Origin: Candidatus Sulfopaludibacter sp. SbA3
GTDB taxonomy: Bacteria; Acidobacteriota; Terriglobia; 20CM-2-55-15
Assembly (NCBI GenBank): GCA_945861845.1
Contig: CAMAWS010000042.1
Span: forward strand, 1-12,350
Length of the DNA stretch: 12,350 bases
Reading direction: 5' to 3'
A model generated the notes under the pieces. It saw nothing but the letters and a program-made list of their open reading frames with translations, ran no database searches and was not told where the DNA came from. The position numbers and the translations under genes were made by a program. The first letter of the stretch is position 1. Each line of letters opens with the position of its first letter. Shown piece after piece: positions 1 through 5,607 of the stretch.

Positions 1-1506
1 GAGCGAGCCCAGATAAATTCCTGCGGTTTCCGGCGATCCTTGCGCGAAGAACAGGAATTGGCGGCCATCGGGCAGGAAGACCGGAAACCGCTGGCTCCCC
101 TGCCGGTCAAGCTTCGTCACGGCGACCGTCTGCCCCCCGGAGGCGGCCACGCGGAACAGCGGACTTCCGCCGTTTGGCGCAAACAGAATGATGCCGTCCG
201 CGTTCCAGGTCCCGCCACGGCCTGCCCCTGCCGTTGCCAATGTTTGCGGCGCACCGCCGCTAATATCGATTCGCTTCAGCTTGGCATCGGCGAAGAAACC
301 GGCCGATCGGCTGTCGGGTGACCAGAAGGGATAGGCCGCGCCCTCGGTTCCGGCCAGCGGCTGCGCGGTGGTGGAGGCCAGCGACCGCAGCCAGAGGCGG
401 GACGCGCCGTCGCCGGATGCCACGAATACCATCTGGCGGCCGTCAGGAGACAGTGCAAACGAAATGGGATCGGCAGTGGCGGGAGTGACGATATCGACGC
501 GGGCTTCCGGCGGCGCGAGCGGCGGCGTTTCGCGGAGCTGACGCACCGCGGGAACGGTGAATACCAGAGCCACCAACACAGCCGCTGCGGCCACGATCCA
601 TGCCAAACGTCCGCCTCGCGCGGGTGGAGCTGCAGGCGTCACCGAAACCGGTTCCGCCAACGCCTGTTCAATGTCGATGCGCACATCCGCGGCATCGCTG
701 CGCCGCTTCTTCACGTCCTTCTGCAGGCAGAGCCGCAGCAACTTGACGATTGCGGGTGGCGCTTCCGAGGGAATACGCGACCAGTCCGGCTCGCTCTTCA
801 GCACGGCGCCCAAAATGTCCTGTACGTCTTCGCCTTCAAAAACCGCACGGCCCGTCAGCATCTCGAAAACCACACAGCCCAACGCGAAGATGTCGGTCCG
901 TTTGTCCACGGTCCGTCCCTTCGCCTGTTCCGGACTCATGTACGCCGCCGTCCCCAGAATCACTCCCTGCAGGGTCGCCGCCATGCTCAGCGTTGGCGAA
1001 TTCGAGGCCGTGTTGGCGGGCGCGCTTTCGAATGCCTTTGCCAATCCGAAGTCCAGCACCTTCACGTTCCCTTCCGGCGTGATCTTCACGTTCGCCGGCT
1101 TCAGGTCCCGATGGACCACTCCTTTTTCATGCGCCGCTTCCAGTGCGCCGCAGATGCTCCTGGCAATGCCCAGGGCTTCATCCACGGCCACCGGCCCACG
1201 CTTGATCCGCTCGGCCAGCGTTTCCCCTTCCACCAGTTCCAGGACCAGAAAGCGCGTACCGTTGGCCTCGCCGACATCGTAGATCGCCGCGATATTGGGA
1301 TGATTGAGGGAGGCAAGAACTTCGGCCTCACGCTGGAAACGGCTCACCCGGCCCGGATCGCGTGAAAATTCATCCGGCAGGATCTTGATAGCCACTTCAC
1401 GCTTCAGCCTGGAATCGCGGGCGCGATAGACCTCGCCCATGCCTCCCCGGCCGAGCAGGGACAGGATTTCCAGAGTTCCGAGCTGTGTGCCGATGCTGAC
1501 GCCCAA
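1..1506 (-). CDS. Transmembrane Ser/Thr protein kinase with TolB/PD40-type sensor domain (3' end cut by window edge)
   Basis: Translation is open from 1506 to the left edge (502 codons). The N-terminal Hanks-type kinase domain (about residues 10-280) is complete: Gly loop GRGGMGEVY (19-27), ATP lysine K41 in VAIK, catalytic loop HRDLKPAN (132-139), DFG (152-154) and SPE (191-193). A Pro/Ala/Arg linker leads to one membrane helix (about 303-321). The outside part shows PD40/TolB-like repeats, such as SPDGRQMVFV near 353-362 and a degenerate WSPDSRS, so this is probably a receptor kinase with an extracytoplasmic propeller. Start choice: an in-frame TGA lies eight codons upstream, and the TTG at 1506 has AAAGGA five bases before it. 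The first ATG (1440) lies inside the Gly loop and would destroy ATP binding. It follows the PIN toxin gene by 86 bp on the same strand. The substrate and signal are unknown. The family call is firm; the C-terminal end is not in the window. Confidence 0.93.
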   Translation of the reverse strand, partial: MGVSIGTQLGTLEILSLLGRGGMGEVYRARDSRLKREVAIKILPDEFSRDPGRVSRFQREAEVLASLNHPNIAAIYDVGEANGTRFLVLELVEGETLAERIKRGPVAVDEALGIARSICGALEAAHEKGVVHRDLKPANVKITPEGNVKVLDFGLAKAFESAPANTASNSPTLSMAATLQGVILGTAAYMSPEQAKGRTVDKRTDIFALGCVVFEMLTGRAVFEGEDVQDILGAVLKSEPDWSRIPSEAPPAIVKLLRLCLQKDVKKRRSDAADVRIDIEQALAEPVSVTPAAPPARGGRLAWIVAAAAVLVALVFTVPAVRQLRETPPLAPPEARVDIVTPATADPISFALSPDGRQMVFVASGDGASRLWLRSLASTTAQPLAGTEGAAYPFWSPDSRSAGFFADAKLKRIDISGGAPQTLATAGAGRGGTWNADGIILFAPNGGSPLFRVAASGGQTVAVTKLDRQGSQRFPVFLPDGRQFLFFAQGSPETAGIYLGSL

Positions 1507-1537
1507 GAGAGTCCTTTCCGGTATTCAGATTCGTGAA

Positions 1538-1566
1538 AGGCTATATGAGCGGGAATATCAGGTCAA
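1538..1566 (-). promoter_or_regulatory. Possible promoter of the kinase gene
   Basis: In the 86-bp gap upstream of the kinase, the minus strand reads TTGACC (1566-1561, five of six to the -35 consensus), then 17 bases, then TAGCCT (1543-1538, a weak TAnnnT -10). Transcription would start near 1531, giving a leader of about 25 bases that contains the AAAGGA ribosome site. The -10 is poor, so this is only a candidate. Readthrough from the upstream genes is equally possible. Confidence 0.25.
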
Positions 1567-1592
1567 TCGAATGCAGGTCGTCTGTCCCTGTT

Positions 1593-2027
1593 TTATGGAG
1601 TTTCTTCGACCCAGGGATTGAACAGCGGTACCCGAGCGCGCTCATACTCAGTGGAGTCGCGTGTCACGACCGTCAAGCCATGGTGGATAGCGGTTGCGGC
1701 AATGATGAGGTCAGGCTGCGAAAAGGTGTGCCCCGCCCTGCGGCCATCCTCGACCAGAAGGCGCCACTTGAACATGACATCCTCCGACACCGCGAGCACG
1801 CGCCGATCGAACATCGGGCGCACCTTATGCGTCAGCCAGTCATTGAGTTCGGCGCGGCGCATGGCGCTCGTTGCCGTCTCAATACCGTAGCGAATCTCGG
1901 CAAAAGTTACAGCGCTGACGAATAGCAGCTCCAGCGGCTGCGCGGCAATGAAGGCAAGCACCCTGGCTTGCGGCCTCGGCTTGCGCAGTTCTGAAATGAC
2001 GTTGGTGTCGAGCAGCCAGCCACTCAC
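1593..2027 (-). CDS. vapC: PIN-domain ribonuclease toxin (VapC/FitB-like) of toxin-antitoxin pair 1
   Basis: 144 residues, the usual length for a VapC-type PIN ribonuclease. These toxins cleave RNA, often tRNA or rRNA, with Mg2+/Mn2+ held by a cluster of acidic residues. Those residues are visible: D7 in LLDTNVISE, E44 in TFAEIRYG, D106 in SQPDLIIA and D124 in VTRDS. All are present, so the toxin looks intact. Translation starts at a GTG (2027-2025) that overlaps the antitoxin stop codon in the 4-base sequence GTGA, which implies translational coupling and antitoxin made first. The FitB-like subgroup is suggested by the LLDTNVISELRKP opening. The exact RNA target cannot be read from the sequence. 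Confidence 0.92.
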   Translation of the reverse strand: MSGWLLDTNVISELRKPRPQARVLAFIAAQPLELLFVSAVTFAEIRYGIETATSAMRRAELNDWLTHKVRPMFDRRVLAVSEDVMFKWRLLVEDGRRAGHTFSQPDLIIAATAIHHGLTVVTRDSTEYERARVPLFNPWVEETP

Positions 2028-2335
2028 AATTTAACGTCTCGCACCGGCATAACGGAACGACGCGGCGCAATTTCGACGTCACGGTGCGGCAGGGCTTGAA
2101 GCGCATCGATGAGCAGCTGCCCCGTGCGCCGGGCACTGAGGTGCTGGAATTCGCCGGCATCGACCACCACGACGGCATCGCGGCCATGCAGTGTGACATG
2201 CTGCGGACCCTCGCTGCGTGCGAGGCGCACCAGTTCACTGAATCGCGCCTTGGCATCCTGCAAGCGCCAGCGGCCAAGCGGCGGTTGCGGCGGCCGCTGC
2301 GTACCGGCAGTCTTGCTGATTGGTTTTCTAGTCAT
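2024..2335 (-). CDS. Phd/YefM-type antitoxin of toxin-antitoxin pair 1
   Basis: 103 residues. The core WRLQDAKARFSELVRLARSE (about 23-42), followed by the HVTLHGRDAVVVVDAGEF strand-turn-strand region, is typical of Phd/YefM antitoxins, which bind their own promoter through the N-terminal part and wrap the toxin with the C-terminal tail. Here the domain is preceded by about 20 Pro/Lys-rich residues, a mild N-terminal extension. The C-terminal 40 residues, from RRTGQLLIDAL on, would be the toxin-neutralising part. The ATG at 2335 has no clear Shine-Dalgarno sequence and sits inside an inverted repeat (2327-2345). The gene starts 27 bp after the enoyl-CoA hydratase stop, so it can be read from the metabolic operon, from its own promoter, or from both. 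Repression together with the toxin is expected from the family. Confidence 0.88.
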   Translation of the reverse strand: MTRKPISKTAGTQRPPQPPLGRWRLQDAKARFSELVRLARSEGPQHVTLHGRDAVVVVDAGEFQHLSARRTGQLLIDALQALPHRDVEIAPRRSVMPVRDVKL

Positions 2336-2345
2336 GCTGACTAGA
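2327..2345. promoter_or_regulatory. Inverted repeat over the antitoxin start codon, candidate autoregulatory operator
   Basis: TCTAGTCA (2327-2334), a 3-base spacer, then TGACTAGA (2338-2345): perfect 8-bp arms. The antitoxin ATG (2335-2333 on the minus strand) lies in the middle, and the right arm overlaps a -10-like TAATCT box (2348-2343). Phd-family antitoxins commonly bind short palindromes in their own promoter, so this is the obvious operator. The repeat is seen directly; the binding is inferred. Confidence 0.6.
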
Positions 2346-2351
2346 TTAGCA
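2343..2351 (-). promoter_or_regulatory. Candidate extended -10 box for toxin-antitoxin pair 1
   Basis: On the minus strand the sequence TGC TAATCT (2351-2343) resembles an extended -10 element (TGnTATAAT). Seven bases separate it from the antitoxin ATG, so transcription would begin at or next to the start codon and give a leaderless mRNA, which agrees with the missing Shine-Dalgarno sequence. No good -35 is visible. Confidence 0.3.
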
Positions 2352-2362
2352 CGAAACGAAGC

Positions 2363-3142
2363 TCATCTCCCCTTGAAGCCGGCCGGCCGCTTCTCGAGGA
2401 AGGCGCGCGTGCCTTCCTTCATGTCTTCCGTCGCGCAAAGCAGACCGAACAGGGTTGCCTCCAGGAACTGGCCCTCGCTTTGCCCCATATCCATTCCACG
2501 ATTCACAGCTTCGAGGCAAAATTTTACTGCAAGTGGAGCGTTGGCCATGATCTTCACTGCGATTGCCTCAGCCACGGCAATCAATTCCGGCTGGGGTACG
2601 ACATGGTTCACAAGCCCTATACGCGCAGCTTCCTCGGCCGAAATCATGTCTCCCGTAAGAAGCATTTGCATCGCGCGCCCCTTGCCGACCAGGCGCGGAA
2701 GCCGCTGGCTGCCCCCGTAGCCAGGAGTGATTCCAAGTTTCACTTCAGGCTGACCGAAGACCGCATTCTCCGATGCAATTCGAAATGTGCATGCCATGGC
2801 CAACTCGCATCCGCCACCGAGGGCATAGCCATTCACTGCGGCGATAACAGGCTTGCCAAGTTGCTCGATCGCATCGAACACCGCCTGCCCGGCAAGCGCG
2901 AACTCCCTGCCGGCGGCCGGTGACTGCACGGCAAGTTCATTGATATCGGCGCCGGCGGCAAATGCCTTGTCGCCCGAACCGGTCAGGATCACGACGCGGG
3001 CGTCTTCATCTTTCTTGATCTGCTCGAACGCGATTTTCAATTCCCCAATGGTCTTCGCATTCAGCGCATTCCTCACCGTGGGTCGATTCAGCGTGACGTA
3101 AGCGATACGATTCTTAACTTCGCAAAGTAAGTTTTCAAACAT
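2363..3142 (-). CDS. Enoyl-CoA hydratase / crotonase-family protein
   Basis: 259 residues, the normal length of a single-domain enoyl-CoA hydratase, which adds water to trans-2-enoyl-CoA (crotonyl-CoA in the short-chain case) in the cytoplasm. The oxyanion-hole segments KAFAAGADINEL (59-70) and NGYALGGGCELA (104-115) are present. Both catalytic glutamates of true hydratases are kept: E113 in GGGCELAMAC and E133 in QPEVKLGITPGYGGSQRL. This argues for hydratase activity over other crotonase-fold reactions. The ATG at 3142 has a GGAG element upstream, and the gene lies 14 bp behind the 3-hydroxyacyl-CoA dehydrogenase gene, so the two catalyse consecutive steps from one transcript. It may be the short-chain (Crt) type; chain length cannot be decided from the sequence. 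Confidence 0.93.
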   Translation of the reverse strand: MFENLLCEVKNRIAYVTLNRPTVRNALNAKTIGELKIAFEQIKKDEDARVVILTGSGDKAFAAGADINELAVQSPAAGREFALAGQAVFDAIEQLGKPVIAAVNGYALGGGCELAMACTFRIASENAVFGQPEVKLGITPGYGGSQRLPRLVGKGRAMQMLLTGDMISAEEAARIGLVNHVVPQPELIAVAEAIAVKIMANAPLAVKFCLEAVNRGMDMGQSEGQFLEATLFGLLCATEDMKEGTRAFLEKRPAGFKGR

Positions 3143-3156
3143 GGGCCCGCTCCGGG

Positions 3157-4035
3157 TTAGAACAGCGGTTTTGGATTGGCGGCGTCGCGATAGTCGTAAA
3201 ACCCGCGGCCGCTTTTCTTTCCGTGATGTCCTGCCATGACTAGTCTTTTCAGCAGGGGAGGCGGGGCAAATCGCTTTTCGCGAAACTCATCGAACATGAT
3301 GTTGGCGATGTAATACGTCGTGTCGAGCCCCACGAAATCGAGCAGGGTGAACGGTCCCATCGGATAGCCGCATCCAAGCTTCATACCTTTGTCTATGTCT
3401 TCGACGGTGCCCACTCCTTCATCGAGCGCGCGGATGGCGTCCAGCATGTAAGGAACAAGCAAACGGTTCACGATAAAGCCCGACCTGTCGGTAGAACGAA
3501 TCGGCACTTTGCCCAGGCTCGTCGCGAACTGCATCGCGTCATCGAGCACGGCGGGCGAAGTTGTAATCGTTCCAACCACCTCCACGAGCTTCATCAACGG
3601 CACGGGATTGAAGAAGTGCATGCCGATAAACCGATCGACCCGCTTCGTTGCCGTCATCATCTCTGTAATGACCAGCGACGATGTATTGCTCGCGAAAATC
3701 GCCTCCGGCTTCACGGCCTTGTCCAGCATTGCGTATGTCTCACGCTTCAACTCGAGATTCTCTGTGATGGCTTCAATGACAATGTCGCAGTCTGCCAGAT
3801 CCGCAAAATTCGTTGTGCTCGACAACCGCGCCAGTGTTTCGGTGCGATTCGCGGCTGTGATCGTGCCTTTCCCTTCCATCTTCGAAAGTGACTTGTCTAT
3901 CGATGCCATGCCCTTCTTCAATAGATGATCGGCTACCTCTCTTACTACTGTCGGATGGCCAGCCATCGCTGAAACCTGAGCGATGCCGGAGCCCATCAAA
4001 CCACATCCCACAACACCAACTTTATGTATTGCCAT
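3157..4035 (-). CDS. hbd: 3-hydroxyacyl-CoA (3-hydroxybutyryl-CoA) dehydrogenase
   Basis: 292 residues, the length of stand-alone 3-hydroxybutyryl-CoA dehydrogenases. The enzyme interconverts 3-hydroxyacyl-CoA and 3-ketoacyl-CoA with NAD(P)H. Visible parts are the Rossmann motif GCGLMGSG (about 10-17), an acidic residue after strand 2 (VREV) that suggests NAD preference, SNTSSL (116-121), the catalytic histidine in MHFFNPVP (H140) with the partner glutamate in KLVEV (E152), and N190 in FIVNRLL. The C-terminal domain ends with the usual KKSGRGFYDY. Start choice: ATG at 4035 has GAGG five bases upstream. A GTG two codons earlier (4041) overlaps that ribosome site and is less likely. It lies 24 bp after the exported hydrolase gene and 14 bp before the hydratase gene. 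The family call is firm. Confidence 0.94.
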   Translation of the reverse strand: MAIHKVGVVGCGLMGSGIAQVSAMAGHPTVVREVADHLLKKGMASIDKSLSKMEGKGTITAANRTETLARLSSTTNFADLADCDIVIEAITENLELKRETYAMLDKAVKPEAIFASNTSSLVITEMMTATKRVDRFIGMHFFNPVPLMKLVEVVGTITTSPAVLDDAMQFATSLGKVPIRSTDRSGFIVNRLLVPYMLDAIRALDEGVGTVEDIDKGMKLGCGYPMGPFTLLDFVGLDTTYYIANIMFDEFREKRFAPPPLLKRLVMAGHHGKKSGRGFYDYRDAANPKPLF

Positions 4036-4059
4036 CGACACCTCAAAATGAGAATAGAA

Positions 4060-5541
4060 CTACCTGGGAGCAACCATCTCTGCCTTCATCTTTCGAGCAT
4101 CCGGCTCCGTCACCCAACGGTCCCTCGCCAGGCGATCCACAGACTCGCCAACTTTGGCGCCGTAGTTCTTCGAGGACCCATATAGAGTCTCAAGACGCGT
4201 CCAATCAAACGAGATCTTGTGGCCAATATTGCGGCAGATCGCCTGGCCGGGACTGTTCGGGAAATAGGTCGCGGCAGGCACGTCTACATATGGACTGCGC
4301 ACACCACCCACGGCATTTCCGTATTGATCGGTAACGAACTTCGCCTGGGGCGTCCCGCCATTTTCAATACCGATCCGCTCGGCCTTCGGCGGTGCCGTAC
4401 CGTTGCGCGCCCACCGATCCAGATTGGCGAAGGCGGCGTTCAGAGTGTACTGGTATACCGGCAACTCCATCAGCGCGATCGGCGGATCGCATTGGTACGC
4501 AAAGGGCCAGATTCCCGGAAACGCGGGCTGCCCGGCCGCAGCCTGGTCCTGGGTCGACGGCATGTGCCGATAGAAAGAGACATCCATTCGCGCAGCCGCA
4601 GTCACTTCGTACAGGCGGTAGCGATCGTTAGCTTCATCGCTGTCCTGACGGCGAAGATTGAAGGCGCCGAGGACGTCGCCCTGCGGAATCGCGCGGATTA
4701 CCGGGACACCGGCGTTCCGGGTTATCCGCCGCGGGTCACCGGCAGCCGGCGCATCGGCGCACCTCCGTATTCGGGCTGGTGCGGAATCACCCTGAATCAG
4801 GAACCCGTCATAGGCGGGCTTGCCGCTGCCAAGCCGGGCACGCAAATTGATCGCATGAATGTAAGTGACGAGTTCACCGGTGTGAGATGTAGCGTACATG
4901 TACTGCACGTTGAAACCCGGCATCGGCGATGTAGCAGCGTTACCTTTGAACAGCGCCGCGAGCTGGCTCATGATGTCAAAGCGCAGTCCTTCCTCGCCAT
5001 CCGATGTTACGTTTCCCTGTTCGCAGCGTTCATCCGGAACCGGATTCGCCAGCGACAACGAGGCGTATCGAGTGGCGTTGAACTTCTTCAGGCTCTCAAT
5101 GCCTGCCGGCGTATGCGTCACGCCAACCCATGCATCCCCGTGCTCGATGAAATAGTCGTGTGATATCGCCCACAGGAATGACCAGTCGAACCGTCTCGCA
5201 TTTTCCAGCGGCTCGAGTATGACGTTGCCGCTGAACCGCGCCGGGGTCGATGGCCTGCGCACCAGGATGCGCGTGGTATAGGGCGCATTAGCAGCCTTGA
5301 CGCTGATGCTGCCGGCAGCGGCCCAGTCGTAGACGTTGGCGAGGCCGCTGACGATGAACTCCTCCTCAACGTAGCCGGCCTTCGCGAGATCGACGACCTC
5401 TTGAACCCTGCTGGCGGCCAGGAACGGAAACGACTCCGCGGTGACCGGAATCGGTCCTGTAACTTTCGGAACCGAAACCTGCGCCGTGGCAAGAGTTGTT
5501 CCATAGAAAGCAAACGCAATGAGCGCTACAAGCTTTTTCAT
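4060..5541 (-). CDS. Exported alpha/beta-hydrolase-domain protein (Abhydrolase_10-like)
   Basis: 493 residues with a clear signal peptide: MKK, a hydrophobic stretch to about residue 18, and probable cleavage near TLATAQ (16-21). The body matches my recollection of the large alpha/beta-hydrolase-domain family common in acidobacteria and actinobacteria (PF20091 type): GNVILEPLE (105-113), a nucleophile elbow-like segment YATSHTGELVTYIHAI with S219, IQGDS (249-253), and the late DRWARNGTAPP (375-385). The elbow is ATSHT where GxSxG is usual, so the first glycine is missing. Four cysteines outside the signal (173, 261, 351, 436) could form disulfides. The ATG at 5541 has a strong GAGGAGA upstream. 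It is the first gene of the minus-strand unit with hbd and the hydratase, which hints at an exported ester hydrolase feeding CoA metabolism. The substrate is not known. Confidence 0.82.
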   Translation of the reverse strand: MKKLVALIAFAFYGTTLATAQVSVPKVTGPIPVTAESFPFLAASRVQEVVDLAKAGYVEEEFIVSGLANVYDWAAAGSISVKAANAPYTTRILVRRPSTPARFSGNVILEPLENARRFDWSFLWAISHDYFIEHGDAWVGVTHTPAGIESLKKFNATRYASLSLANPVPDERCEQGNVTSDGEEGLRFDIMSQLAALFKGNAATSPMPGFNVQYMYATSHTGELVTYIHAINLRARLGSGKPAYDGFLIQGDSAPARIRRCADAPAAGDPRRITRNAGVPVIRAIPQGDVLGAFNLRRQDSDEANDRYRLYEVTAAARMDVSFYRHMPSTQDQAAAGQPAFPGIWPFAYQCDPPIALMELPVYQYTLNAAFANLDRWARNGTAPPKAERIGIENGGTPQAKFVTDQYGNAVGGVRSPYVDVPAATYFPNSPGQAICRNIGHKISFDWTRLETLYGSSKNYGAKVGESVDRLARDRWVTEPDARKMKAEMVAPR

Positions 5542-5570
5542 TTTCTATCTCCTCGCAGTCCTCGGGCATT

Positions 5571-5598
5571 CTGCCATCGAATTCCCGCATGCTACACT
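5571..5598 (+). promoter_or_regulatory. Candidate promoter of the homocysteine methyltransferase-MTHFR unit
   Basis: CTGCCA (5571-5576, four of six to the -35 consensus), a 16-base spacer ending in TGC, and TACACT (5593-5598) form an extended -10 promoter. The start codon ATG lies only nine bases after the -10, so the mRNA would have no leader or just one or two bases. No Shine-Dalgarno sequence precedes the ATG, which agrees. The whole element sits in the 66-bp divergent spacer shared with the exported hydrolase gene. No S-box (SAM riboswitch) could fit between this promoter and the start. Confidence 0.45.
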
Positions 5599-5607
5599 CT
5601 AAAATTC

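Noticed and set aside
557..1282. Open frame of 241 codons on the plus strand opposite the kinase gene
   Set aside because: It lies wholly antisense to a kinase with every catalytic motif intact, and its translation is low-complexity Ser/Ala/Arg with no recognisable domain.
4219..5163. Open frame of 314 codons on the plus strand opposite the exported hydrolase
   Set aside because: The minus-strand frame has a signal peptide, a good ribosome site and family motifs. The plus-strand translation is Arg-rich and resembles nothing.
5401..5607. Upstream extension of the methyltransferase-MTHFR frame
   Set aside because: The extra 69 codons run antisense into the divergent hydrolase gene and are basic and low-complexity. 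The family N-terminus begins at the ATG at 5608.
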